From Skermania sp. ID1734 (GTDB lineage Bacteria; Actinomycetota; Actinomycetes; Mycobacteriales; Mycobacteriaceae): 64,000 nucleotides of DNA. A program made the translations under genes and the position numbers. The notes below the pieces were generated by a model that was not told where the DNA came from, made no database searches, and worked only from the letters and a program-made list of their open reading frames with translations. Where the stretch lies: NCBI RefSeq assembly GCF_007489285.1, contig NZ_VLIY01000019.1:21859-85858 (forward strand). The letters run 5' to 3'. Numbering within the stretch: the stretch's first letter is position 1; the number at the start of each line of letters is the position of its first letter. Positions 36,114 to 44,724 of the stretch are shown here, piece after piece.

Positions 36114-36649
36114 TGCTGAGCCAGCCCGAGGTCACCGAGGCCGAGCACCGACCGGTACTCGAGCCCCTCCGCCGCGATCACCGCATCCGCACCCGTCGCA
36201 CGGTCCACCACAGTCGCCACCCCGACCACCGTTGCGCCCGCATCACGCAGCGCCTTCACTGCGGTGAGCGGAGAGTTGCCGGTCGTAGTCGTATCCTCCA
36301 CCACGAGAACGCGTTTGCCCGCCACCTCAGGGCCCTCGACCTGACGCTGCATGCCGTGCGCCTTGGCTGCCTTGCGCACCACGAAGGCATCCACCGGACG
36401 ACCGGGCGCGTGCATCACCGCCAGCGCAACCGGGTCGGCGCCCATGGTCAGACCACCGACGGCGTCGAAGTCCCAGTCCGCCACCAGTTCTCGCACGAGC
36501 TTGCCGATCAACGGGCCCGCGCGGTGATGCAAAGTCGCGCGGCGCAGGTCGACGTAGTAGTCGGCCTCGCGGCCGGAAGAAAGTGTCACGCGGCCGTGCA
36601 CCACGGCCAATTCCCGCACCAGCGCGGCAAGTTCGTCGCGGTCGCTCAT
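36110..36649 (-). CDS. pyrE: Orotate phosphoribosyltransferase
   Basis: 179 residues. It converts orotate and PRPP to OMP in pyrimidine synthesis. PRPP-binding loop VLVVEDTTTTGNS, and SSGREADYYVDLRRATLH for orotate. ATG 36649 begins immediately after the SDR stop codon, so the two are coupled. Corresponds to Rv0382c in the backbone order. Confidence 0.95.
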   Translation of the reverse strand: MSDRDELAALVRELAVVHGRVTLSSGREADYYVDLRRATLHHRAGPLIGKLVRELVADWDFDAVGGLTMGADPVALAVMHAPGRPVDAFVVRKAAKAHGMQRQVEGPEVAGKRVLVVEDTTTTGNSPLTAVKALRDAGATVVGVATVVDRATGADAVIAAEGLEYRSVLGLGDLGLAQQ

Positions 36650-37438
36650 CTAGGTGCGCCCCCGGCCGCGTCCGACGAGGCTGTTCAGCTTGCGTACCGC
36701 CGACTTGGGCACCACCCGACCGGCCGACGTGATCACCTTGTATTGCAGACCCGGAACGCAGATCACCTTGCCCTTGTCGAGATCCTCAAGGGACGTGCAC
36801 ACCACTTGGTCGACGTTGAGCCACATCAGCTTCGGAATGCTCTCCATCGCGATCCCGGCGCGTTCGTGGAACTCGGTGTGCACGAATCCCGGGCACAGCG
36901 CCTGGACACGCACGCCGGTGCCGGCCAGCCCGCCGGACAACCCCTCGGTCATCGCCACGACGTAGGCCTTGGACGCCGAATAGGTCGATCCGCGACCCGA
37001 GATCAGCCCGGCCACACTGGCCACGTTGATGATCGAACCCTTCGCCGCGGCGATCATCGGCGGTAGCGCAGCCCGGGTCAGTTGCATCACCGCGGTGACG
37101 TTCACATCCAACTGGGCCTGCAAGAGCGCCGGATCGGCTTCCCAAAACTCACCGGACGTGCCGAAGCCGGCGTTGTTGACCAGGAACTGGACGCCTTTGC
37201 TCAGTCGCTCTGCGACGGCGTCGCGGCCCTCTACGGAAGCCAGATCGGCTGGCAGGATTTCCGACTCGGCGCCGTAATCGCGGGCCAGCTTGTTCGACAG
37301 TTCCTGCAGTCGTTGCTCGTCGCGCGCTACCAGCACGAGGTCATATCCACGCGACGCCAGCTTCTCGGCAAATCCCGCGCCTAATCCCGACGTGGGTCCG
37401 GTGACGAGTGCCACGGGGCGAAGTGATCCGTTCGACAT
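36650..37438 (-). CDS. Short-chain dehydrogenase/reductase upstream of pyrE
   Basis: 262 residues from ATG 37438. Rossmann motif TGPTSGLG, NNAG, catalytic YSASK. Arg in VARDEQRL after the second strand favours NADP. Its TAG is directly followed by the pyrE ATG. I remember a similar dehydrogenase in this mycobacterial neighbourhood, but the substrate is unknown. Confidence 0.9.
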   Translation of the reverse strand: MSNGSLRPVALVTGPTSGLGAGFAEKLASRGYDLVLVARDEQRLQELSNKLARDYGAESEILPADLASVEGRDAVAERLSKGVQFLVNNAGFGTSGEFWEADPALLQAQLDVNVTAVMQLTRAALPPMIAAAKGSIINVASVAGLISGRGSTYSASKAYVVAMTEGLSGGLAGTGVRVQALCPGFVHTEFHERAGIAMESIPKLMWLNVDQVVCTSLEDLDKGKVICVPGLQYKVITSAGRVVPKSAVRKLNSLVGRGRGRT

Positions 37439-37468
37439 GCGGCAAAGCCTATCGGCAAACACGCAGGA

Positions 37469-38209
37469 TCAGGGCTGGGGTGCCGGGCCCTGATCCCACC
37501 GCGGTTGATTACCGAATCCCTCGGCGGGTGGCTCCTCCGCAATCGGTCGCGGCCTGGGCCGGCCCGGGTCTGGCCGCGTCGACCGGAAGCCCTGCGGCTG
37601 CCGCACCGGCGGCAACACGTGCAGCATCCCCGACAGCCGGGTGACGGCGTCGATGGCCTCGTCCCACTCGCGTCCGGTCGAGGTGACCGGCAGCGAGCCG
37701 AGCGTCCACGAACCCTCGCTCCACAACATCTGCAGCTTCGGCGGCAGCGACTCGGCGAACGCCACCATGCGCTGGTCGCAGACCCGGCGGGCAATCTCCA
37801 GATCGGTGGCAAACACGATCCGCGGGCCCATCGCGCCGAGCAGTTCCATGTCCGCGTCCTTGGGCGGCGACATCGACTTCAGCCGGAGGTCGATGTCGAC
37901 GTCGGAGCCGATGTCGCGCTGCACAGCGACGATGGTGGCCGTCTCTTCCAGGTCGAACAGGTAGAACTTCTCCCCCCTGCGCATTCCGCTGACCACGTCG
38001 ACCGCGGAGAGGTAATCCTGCTTGGCCAGCGCCGCGCGGCGCCAGGTGGCCGGCAGCTGCGGCTCCTCCGGGGTGAACGTGTAGCCCTGCGCCTTCGCCC
38101 AGACCTGACGGACGTGTCCGGAACGCGCACGCTGGATGTGGTCGATGTACAGCAGAGCGCCCGCACCTATGAATGCGATCGCAGCCAGTCCGAACCACAT
38201 TGCCGTCAT
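37469..38209 (-). CDS. Membrane-anchored protein, Rv0383c-like
   Basis: 246 residues. An N-terminal hydrophobic helix (about 4-22) is followed by a soluble domain and a Pro/Arg-rich tail. The domain has FTPEEPQLPATWRRAALAKQ and MRRGEKFYLFDLEET, conserved in the Rv0383c group as far as I recall. First gene of the Rv0383c-SDR-pyrE operon. Function unknown. Confidence 0.82.
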   Translation of the reverse strand: MTAMWFGLAAIAFIGAGALLYIDHIQRARSGHVRQVWAKAQGYTFTPEEPQLPATWRRAALAKQDYLSAVDVVSGMRRGEKFYLFDLEETATIVAVQRDIGSDVDIDLRLKSMSPPKDADMELLGAMGPRIVFATDLEIARRVCDQRMVAFAESLPPKLQMLWSEGSWTLGSLPVTSTGREWDEAIDAVTRLSGMLHVLPPVRQPQGFRSTRPDPGRPRPRPIAEEPPAEGFGNQPRWDQGPAPQP

Positions 38210-38270
38210 CGCCTGACACCCTAGCCATTTCTGCAGTCACACGCCCGTAGGCGAAGCTGCGCGCCGCCGT

Positions 38271-39125
38271 CTACCTCGGAGGATTGCCGAAGCCGCCGAA
38301 GTCGGGCAGCGCCATGCTGACGATCGAGGTGGCGTGAATCGTTCCGTTGCCCACCTTGTCGCCCTGCACGATGATCGTGTCGCCGACCTTGAGGTCGGAA
38401 ACCTTGGTGCCGGTCAGGCCGAGGACTTGGGTGTTGTCGTCCGTCTGGATGGTCACCGTGTCGCCACTCAAGTCGCTGAGGGTGATGGTGGTGCCATCGT
38501 TGGACGCGACCTTGCCCATGGTGGTATTGCTGCCGTTGAGGCCCGGAATCTGGACGGTGGTCAGCGGACCGCCGGTGCGCGGGAGGGTCTGCTGCGGGAT
38601 CGGCAGGCTGTGCGTGGGGGTCACGGCTGCCTGGTCACTGGAACTGTCGTCGCTCTTGCTGAGGTTCCAAGCCAATGCGATCACACCTACCAACGCGAGG
38701 ATGCCCACGACGGCCAGGATCGGGATCCATCGGTGCGGCTTGCGTGGACCGCCTGGGCCGCCGGTGGTTTCCAGCGGCGGGATCTCTCCCGGTGGGTAGC
38801 CGCCCGGCGGCTGGTAGTAGGTGGGGTACGCCTGCGTCGGATTCGGCTGTCCGTAAGCGTTCGTGTTGTACGCCGGCGGGTAGGGGGCGGTCGCGTTGGG
38901 CGGGACCTGGCCGTACGCCTCGTACGGGTTGGACGTGTGGTAGCCGGCCTGTCCCCAGCCGTAATGCTCGGTGGGCTGGTCGGGGTTGGCGTATCGATCC
39001 GTCGGCTGGTCACCGCTCGGGGCGGACCAACCTTCACCGCCGGGCGCGGCCCAACCGTCACCGCCGCCATGGGCGGCCGGGTCGCGGCTGCCCTGCGAAC
39101 GCCAGGGATCGTCGGGATTGCTCAT
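38271..39125 (-). CDS. Proline/tyrosine-rich membrane-anchored protein with DUF5666-like domain
   Basis: 284 residues from ATG 39125. The N-terminal 125 residues are rich in Pro, Gly, Tyr and Gln with repeated NP, TEHY and AYGQ units, on the cytosolic side. A single membrane helix (WIPILAVVGILALVGVIALA) precedes an extracytoplasmic domain with VASNDGTTITLSDLSGDTVT and VGDTIIVQGDKVG, an OB-like fold of the DUF5666 kind. Function unknown. A palindrome (copy 3) lies 36 bp upstream of its start. Confidence 0.72.
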   Translation of the reverse strand: MSNPDDPWRSQGSRDPAAHGGGDGWAAPGGEGWSAPSGDQPTDRYANPDQPTEHYGWGQAGYHTSNPYEAYGQVPPNATAPYPPAYNTNAYGQPNPTQAYPTYYQPPGGYPPGEIPPLETTGGPGGPRKPHRWIPILAVVGILALVGVIALAWNLSKSDDSSSDQAAVTPTHSLPIPQQTLPRTGGPLTTVQIPGLNGSNTTMGKVASNDGTTITLSDLSGDTVTIQTDDNTQVLGLTGTKVSDLKVGDTIIVQGDKVGNGTIHATSIVSMALPDFGGFGNPPR

Positions 39126-39160
39126 ACCTGGCAAGGCTACGCGGTATCGACCCACACCCT

Positions 39161-39208
39161 CCCTGTGCGTGAATTTTCACCGCGGGCGGTGAAAATTCAC
39201 GCACAGGG
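39161..39208. repeat. Dispersed palindrome, copy 3 (between divergent genes)
   Basis: A 23-bp perfect arm either side of GG, with AA then TTTT in the left arm and AAAA then TT in the right. It lies upstream of both flanking genes, unlike the other three copies, which follow genes. A terminator role is therefore not the only explanation here. Confidence 0.9.
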
Positions 39209-39344
39209 GTTGGCCGTTCGTCACCCTCCGGTCACGATCCAGTCCTTTTTGGTCGGCGCGGGGTCGGCGGCTTGTAACGCGCCGGTATCCTCAGGCCGAC
39301 GTCGAAGCCAAGATGTCACAACGCTTCAACCGCAGGGGATCACT

Positions 39345-40367
39345 ATGGCGTGCAGCCACGGGAAAGTACTGCTCGCGGCGGCGGTGTGTGCCGCTGGACT
39401 GTTCATCGTGAACCCCGGGGTCGCCGCAGCTGACCCAGTCATCTCCTCCGGCCAGCCTTTGGCCAACACGGTCGCCGCCGATGGCTCAAAGCTCACGTCC
39501 TTCACCGTGGTCGATCCCCGCACCATCGAAATGTCCGTGCATTCCGCTGCGATGAACCGCGATGTGCCGGTGCGGGTGCAACGACCCGCCGACACCAGCC
39601 AGCCGCGTCCCGCGCTGTACCTACTCGACGGCGAGAACCGTCGACAGGTCACCGACGGCATGCAGTTCTTGTCTGACAAGAACGTCAATGTCGTCATCCC
39701 GACGGGCGGCGAGAACGCGTACTGGACCGACTGGCGCAACCCCGACCCGAAGCTCGGCGTCAACAAGTGGGCAACATTCCTGAGCCGCGAACTTCCACCG
39801 ATCATCAACTCCGCACTGGGCACCAACGGCCGCAATGCTGCCGCCGGTATCTCCCGCACCGGCACCGCGGCACTACAACTGGCCGCCGAAAACCCCGGGT
39901 TGTATAAGGCCGTGGCCGTCTACAGTGGCTGCGCCGACACCGGCGATCCGCTCGGTCAGGCGATCGTGCGGGCCAGCATGATGGAGTACGGCCAGGGCGA
40001 CGCCGACAACATGTGGGGGCCGCCGCTGGACCCCGAGTGGGCGGCCAAGGACGTAACGCAACATCCCGAGAGCCTGCGCGGAGTGGACATGTTCATCTCG
40101 AACGGCAGCGGACTTCCGGGCCGGTACGACACTCTCGCCAACCCGTACTTCAACAACGACGTGATGAAACTGGCGGACCAAATCGTGGTCGGCGGCGCGC
40201 TCGAGGGCGCGATCAACCTGTGTGCGCACAAGCTGCAGGCCAGCCTCGCGGCGGCCAACATTCCCGCGACCTTCGATTTCCGCCCGAACGGTACGCACGC
40301 CTGGTCCTACTGGCAGGACGATTTCAAGACGTCCTGGCCGGTGTTGGCGCACGGTTTGGGGCTCTAG
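39345..40367 (+). CDS. Exported antigen 85-like esterase/mycolyltransferase
   Basis: 340 residues from ATG 39345 with AGGGG upstream; the long frame before it is not coding. Signal peptide to about residue 28 (GVAAA-D). The alpha/beta-hydrolase nucleophile lies in AGISRTGTAAL (Ser170) in place of the usual GLSMAG; the catalytic histidine is near 318 in GTHAWSYWQDDF. PALYLLDGEN and GGENAYWTDW are Ag85/esterase D hallmarks. It could transfer mycolates or other acyl groups at the wall, or act as a plain esterase. It sits just before the polysaccharide genes. Confidence 0.87.
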   Translation: MACSHGKVLLAAAVCAAGLFIVNPGVAAADPVISSGQPLANTVAADGSKLTSFTVVDPRTIEMSVHSAAMNRDVPVRVQRPADTSQPRPALYLLDGENRRQVTDGMQFLSDKNVNVVIPTGGENAYWTDWRNPDPKLGVNKWATFLSRELPPIINSALGTNGRNAAAGISRTGTAALQLAAENPGLYKAVAVYSGCADTGDPLGQAIVRASMMEYGQGDADNMWGPPLDPEWAAKDVTQHPESLRGVDMFISNGSGLPGRYDTLANPYFNNDVMKLADQIVVGGALEGAINLCAHKLQASLAAANIPATFDFRPNGTHAWSYWQDDFKTSWPVLAHGLGL

Positions 40368-40380
40368 GAAGCCCGCGCAC

Positions 40381-41232
40381 GTGGATGCACTCGACATGAC
40401 CGATCGCGCACGCGAGCTTTACATCGATCTCCTTGCGCGCATGTTGACTCGGTACGGGTTCAGCGACGGCGTGCTCACCGAGGCACGCTTTAGCCGCGTC
40501 CCGTTCCTGCGTCCGGTACAGGCGCAGTTTCGCAAGAAGGGCCTGGTCGTCGCGCGCCAAGAACCGTACGACAGCAACCAGCGCGAATACGGTCTCGACT
40601 GGCCCGAGCACGCCGAGACGATGGTTGGCTTGCGCCGACTCGACAACCTGCACCAGTGCATCAAGACCATCGTCGCCGAGTCAGTTCCCGGTGACCTGGT
40701 GGAAACCGGCGTCTGGCGGGGCGGCGCGTCGATATTCATGAAGGGCGTACTGGCCGCATACGGCGCGGAGCGAGACCTGTGGTTATGCGATTCCTTCGAA
40801 GGTCTACCGTCACCGGACACCTCGAACTTCCCACAGGACAACGGGATCCGGCTGGACAAGGAGGCCTGGTACCTAGCTGTCAGCGAGGCCGACGTCGCGC
40901 GGAACTTCGAGCGCTACGGCCTCCTCGATGAGCACGTGCACTTCGTCAAGGGATGGTTTCGGGACACGCTCAGCTCACTGACGGTTGACGAGATATCTTT
41001 GCTGCGTCTCGACGGCGATCTGTATGAATCGACGATTCAGGCGCTAAATCCGCTGTACCCGCGCATTTCTGTCGGCGGATTCTGCGTGGTCGACGATTAC
41101 GGAAACATCGAGGCGTGCAGACAGGCGGTACACGATTACCGGGATAAGCACGGTATAACCGACGAGATAGTCGATGTTGACGGCTCAGGGGTCTTTTGGC
41201 GCGTAACGGAGAGGATCGACCGCCATAACTGA
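40381..41232 (+). CDS. TylF/MycF-like sugar O-methyltransferase
   Basis: 283 residues. The SAM motif is LVETGVWRGGASIFM, followed by WLCDSFEGLPSP and the metal-site DGDLYEST, all typical of macrocin O-methyltransferases that methylate sugar hydroxyls. GTG 40381 is 13 bp after the esterase stop. First gene of the run to 46891 on the plus strand. It likely methylates a sugar of the polysaccharide made here, or its precursor. Confidence 0.9.
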   Translation: MDALDMTDRARELYIDLLARMLTRYGFSDGVLTEARFSRVPFLRPVQAQFRKKGLVVARQEPYDSNQREYGLDWPEHAETMVGLRRLDNLHQCIKTIVAESVPGDLVETGVWRGGASIFMKGVLAAYGAERDLWLCDSFEGLPSPDTSNFPQDNGIRLDKEAWYLAVSEADVARNFERYGLLDEHVHFVKGWFRDTLSSLTVDEISLLRLDGDLYESTIQALNPLYPRISVGGFCVVDDYGNIEACRQAVHDYRDKHGITDEIVDVDGSGVFWRVTERIDRHN

Positions 41233-41233
41233 A

Positions 41234-42700
41234 GTGGAACTCTCGTCCGGAATGCGGTGGAGCGGCGTCTCCATGCTGGGACGAGAGGTGTCGCGGACCC
41301 TCTTCACGATCTTCCTGGCACGGCTGATCGGTCCCGATGAATTCGGTGTCGCGGCGCAGGCTTCCGTATTTATCGGAATGGTGAGCATATTCCTCGATCA
41401 GGGCTTCTCGGTTGCGCTTATTCAGCGTCAGAAAATCTCGGAAACCATGCCCGGAGCGACAGCTTCGGTCAACTTAGCTGTCGGCGCGATGCTCACGGGC
41501 ATAACCGTCGCCATCGCGCCATTGTGGGCGTCATTCATGAAGACACCTCAGCTGACGGTCGTATTGGTGGCGTTTGCTGCCAGTCTGCTCATCCGGTCGG
41601 CAGTGATCACCCCGCGGGCAATGCTCATGCGAAACATGCAATTTCGCAGAATTGGCATTGCTGATGCTGTGGCCGCGTTCGCAGGCGGCTTGCTGGGCTT
41701 GGCGGTGGCGATTCAGTGGGCCAATTACTGGGCGGTGGTCGTCCAAGTCGTCGGAACCGACGTCCTTACGGTGGTTTTACTCGTATTCCTGCGCGCGGGT
41801 TACCGCCCGAATCTGAAAGTCAGCCAGCTACGAACAATCGCCGGATTTTCGTGGCGCGCTTTCGCGGCCGGCATCCTGATCACCTCCATCTCGCAAAATA
41901 TCGACAACCTGCTGATCGGCAGGGTCTACGGTGCCGCGGCACTGGCTTATTACGGCCTGGCCTACCGACTGCTGCTTTTGCCGGTCCAACTTGCCATTTC
42001 AAGCGTCGGCGCGGTGCTGCTGCCGGCATTTTCCCGCCTCGCTGAGGATGTACGGGCGCTCCGCACCGAGATGGCGCGCGCCACCCGCACCTTGGCGACG
42101 CTCGCGGTACCCACAATGGCACTGGCGGCCGCCGCAGCACCGCAGCTGGTGCCAATTGTGTTTGGGTCCCAATGGTTGCCTGCAGTGCGGATCGTTCAGG
42201 TTCTTGCGCTGGTCGGGGCGCTGCAAGCAACGTATCGGCCGACCACCACTTCGCTGATGCTCGGTATGGGCCGAGCATCACTCGCGCTCAGGTATGCCGT
42301 ACTGACTACCGCTGCAGCCGTAGCGGGCATCGTGGGCGGCCTTCCGTTCGGTCCGTTCGGCGTTGCCGTCGGTCTCGCCGCAACCAGCACCGCGCTACTT
42401 CCGATCGAATGGTTCGTCCGCCGCCGCTTGCTTGGCATTTCGATCCGCGAGCAGGTTGATGCACTGCTTCCCGCGGTTCAACTGGGGTTTTCGGGTGCGG
42501 CCGCCTATCTGCTGGTCACCTCGCACATTGCGGGCGGCCAGCTCGTCATCGCAATCGTCGGGCTGCTCGCAGCCGGTGTCACCTGGTTTGCTCTGCTGCG
42601 TCTCGCACACCCAGCCCTTTTCGCCGAACTGCGGCACATGGGTCTGCGTCTCGTCGGTCACCGCCCGAGCGACGAGGCGAGTGTCGGAGGTGGTTTGTGA
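41234..42700 (+). CDS. Wzx-like polysaccharide flippase (PST/MOP superfamily)
   Basis: 488 residues with about 12-14 membrane helices. The MOP signature is GRVYGAAALAYYGLAYRLL and RLIGPDEFGVAAQAS; ISQNIDNLLIGRVYG is the second-half hallmark. Wzx proteins move lipid-linked oligosaccharide across the membrane for polymerisation by Wzy. GTG 41234 is one base after the methyltransferase stop; GTGA overlap with the next gene. Confidence 0.9.
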   Translation: MELSSGMRWSGVSMLGREVSRTLFTIFLARLIGPDEFGVAAQASVFIGMVSIFLDQGFSVALIQRQKISETMPGATASVNLAVGAMLTGITVAIAPLWASFMKTPQLTVVLVAFAASLLIRSAVITPRAMLMRNMQFRRIGIADAVAAFAGGLLGLAVAIQWANYWAVVVQVVGTDVLTVVLLVFLRAGYRPNLKVSQLRTIAGFSWRAFAAGILITSISQNIDNLLIGRVYGAAALAYYGLAYRLLLLPVQLAISSVGAVLLPAFSRLAEDVRALRTEMARATRTLATLAVPTMALAAAAAPQLVPIVFGSQWLPAVRIVQVLALVGALQATYRPTTTSLMLGMGRASLALRYAVLTTAAAVAGIVGGLPFGPFGVAVGLAATSTALLPIEWFVRRRLLGISIREQVDALLPAVQLGFSGAAAYLLVTSHIAGGQLVIAIVGLLAAGVTWFALLRLAHPALFAELRHMGLRLVGHRPSDEASVGGGL

Positions 42701-44724
42701 GGGTGCGCGTCGAGATCCAGGCATTGCGGGCACTCGCTGTGATGCTCGTCGTCGTTTACCACATGGAGGCCCGGCTCGTTCCCGGCGGTTATGTGGGTGT
42801 CGATGTCTTCTACGTCATATCCGGATTCCTGATCACCTCCCACATCGCCGAGGGCTTGCAGAGTTCGCGGGGCTTCCGGATTACCGACTTCTACGTCCGG
42901 CGCGCGCGCCGTCTGCTGCCCGCGGCACTGACCGTCCTCGCGGTCGTCGGACTGGTGACCGTGTTCGCGCTGCCGCAGGCGATGTGGAACACGATCGGCC
43001 GTCAGCTCCTTGCCTCAACGTTTTACGTGCAAAACTGGCTGCTGGCCTTTGCGTCGTTGAACTACCTAGCCGGTGCCACTGCGGCCAGCCCGCTCGAGCA
43101 CTTTTGGTCACTGTCCGTAGAGGAGCAGTTCTACCTAGTTTGGCCCGTGCTACTGATGGCGGCGGCGTGGTATGGCCGGAGAACCGGCCAACTCCGGCGG
43201 ATGCTCGCGGCGAGCGTCGCAGTGGTTGTCGTTGTGTCGTTCGCCTACTCGGTATGGATCACCAGCGCCAACCCGACATGGGCCTTCTTCATAACCCCTA
43301 CCCGCATGTGGGAACTCGGCCTCGGCGGCCTACTGGGACTGACCATTCCGGAGTTGCGCGCGGCACCGAATGCCTTGCGGATCGCGCTGAGCTGGCTCGG
43401 CTACTTCGGCATCCTTGCCAGCGCACTACTGTTGAACGCCACGACTATGTTCCCGGGATATATCGCGGCCGTCCCCGTGCTGTCTACGGCCCTGGTCATC
43501 ACTGCCGGGGACGTGCCCGGACGGTTATCCACTTCCTGGCTGGCCGGCCTGCGCCCGGTTCAGTTCGTCGGCGATATCTCCTACTCGATCTATCTCTGGC
43601 ACTGGCCGCTCATCGCCTTGACACCGGTACTTCTGCTGGGACCGGGTTCGACACTGCCAGCGCCGCTGCGTCCCCTTCCGGTACTCGCCGCGGTTCTGCT
43701 GGCCTGGCTATCGAAGAAATGGATCGAGGATCCGTTCCGCCGGCCCCCGAAATCGCGCGTGGAAACCCGACGCGCTCGCACATCTGCCAGGCCACTTCTG
43801 GCAGGCATCGGTGCGTTGGCTCTTGTCGTGGTTGCTATCGGCTCGGTCATATACACAACGAGCCAAACAAAGATCGACAGGGCGCTTGCCAGTCTTTCGG
43901 CGTTCGACCACGGTCCTCGGGATTGCGCGGGCGCGGCCGCCCTGGTTCCGGCGTGCGCTGGACACTCGCCACCAGGGATTCATCCTGATCCGATCATCGC
44001 CGCGAACGATATCGGCGGGCAGGACTGCCAGCAAGAATACGAACTGGCATCAGTCATCCGGTGCGATTTCGGCATCACCGCGGGGGCTCGCGCGGAAGTG
44101 GCGGTTCTCGGTGACTCGCACGCCTCCCAGTGGTTGCCGGCAATTCGTCTACTTGCCGAGCAGCGGGGTTGGCATGTGCGGACCTATCTCAAAGGGGCCT
44201 GCCCATATGCCGAGGGCATCGGTTTTGCCACCTGCCAACAATTCGACGCGAATGTGCAGGCGATCCTCGACCGAGACCCCGTCGACATCGCGTTCACTTC
44301 GGCGCGGTCCGGCTTCGGTTACGGATCCGACGCGACGCACCAGCAAGCGGTCGACGGGTTCGCCAGAGCGTGGCGTGATCTGATGGCACACGGCACCCAC
44401 GTCGTCGCGATCGCCGACACTCCGCAGCCATATAACGCCGGAATCTTCGACCCGGCCGGGCGAGTGGAAGCCAGCGGCTCGTTCAGTTATCCACTCGCCC
44501 GCGGTCTTGGCGCGTCCGACGCACTCGGCGATGCAGCGCGCAAAGTCGGTGCGACCCTACTCGACATGAATGCCGGACTATGTTCCGCGGGTACGTGCCC
44601 GGCGGTAATCGGAGGCGTCCTCGTATATGCCGACTACACCCACATCACGGCAACCTACATTCGAACGCTGGCACCGTCCCTCGGCGAGGCGTTGGACAAA
44701 ACAACGTCATCGCAACAGCCGTGA
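42697..44724 (+). CDS. Acyltransferase 3 with C-terminal SGNH domain (OafA/AT3-SGNH)
   Basis: 675 residues. The N-terminal AT3 domain (about 1-350) has EIQALRALAVMLVVVYH with the catalytic histidine in VYHME, and HFWSLSVEEQFYLVWP. The extracytoplasmic SGNH domain has VLGDSHASQW (about 469-478) and DYTHITATY near 646-654. Such proteins O-acetylate exported glycans. GTGA overlaps join it to the flippase and to the following glycosyltransferase. Expected to modify the locus polysaccharide outside the membrane. Confidence 0.92.
   Translation: MRVRVEIQALRALAVMLVVVYHMEARLVPGGYVGVDVFYVISGFLITSHIAEGLQSSRGFRITDFYVRRARRLLPAALTVLAVVGLVTVFALPQAMWNTIGRQLLASTFYVQNWLLAFASLNYLAGATAASPLEHFWSLSVEEQFYLVWPVLLMAAAWYGRRTGQLRRMLAASVAVVVVVSFAYSVWITSANPTWAFFITPTRMWELGLGGLLGLTIPELRAAPNALRIALSWLGYFGILASALLLNATTMFPGYIAAVPVLSTALVITAGDVPGRLSTSWLAGLRPVQFVGDISYSIYLWHWPLIALTPVLLLGPGSTLPAPLRPLPVLAAVLLAWLSKKWIEDPFRRPPKSRVETRRARTSARPLLAGIGALALVVVAIGSVIYTTSQTKIDRALASLSAFDHGPRDCAGAAALVPACAGHSPPGIHPDPIIAANDIGGQDCQQEYELASVIRCDFGITAGARAEVAVLGDSHASQWLPAIRLLAEQRGWHVRTYLKGACPYAEGIGFATCQQFDANVQAILDRDPVDIAFTSARSGFGYGSDATHQQAVDGFARAWRDLMAHGTHVVAIADTPQPYNAGIFDPAGRVEASGSFSYPLARGLGASDALGDAARKVGATLLDMNAGLCSAGTCPAVIGGVLVYADYTHITATYIRTLAPSLGEALDKTTSSQQP

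Noticed and set aside
38334..39344. A 677-codon plus-strand frame joining the DUF5666 region to the esterase
   Set aside because: The first 337 codons are antisense to the DUF5666 gene and run through the copy 3 palindrome; the esterase signal peptide starts at ATG 39345 with a good ribosome-binding site.
42363..43988. A 541-codon frame in the Wzx/AT3 region
   Set aside because: It lies in another frame over two convincing membrane protein genes and reads as arginine-rich low-complexity protein.
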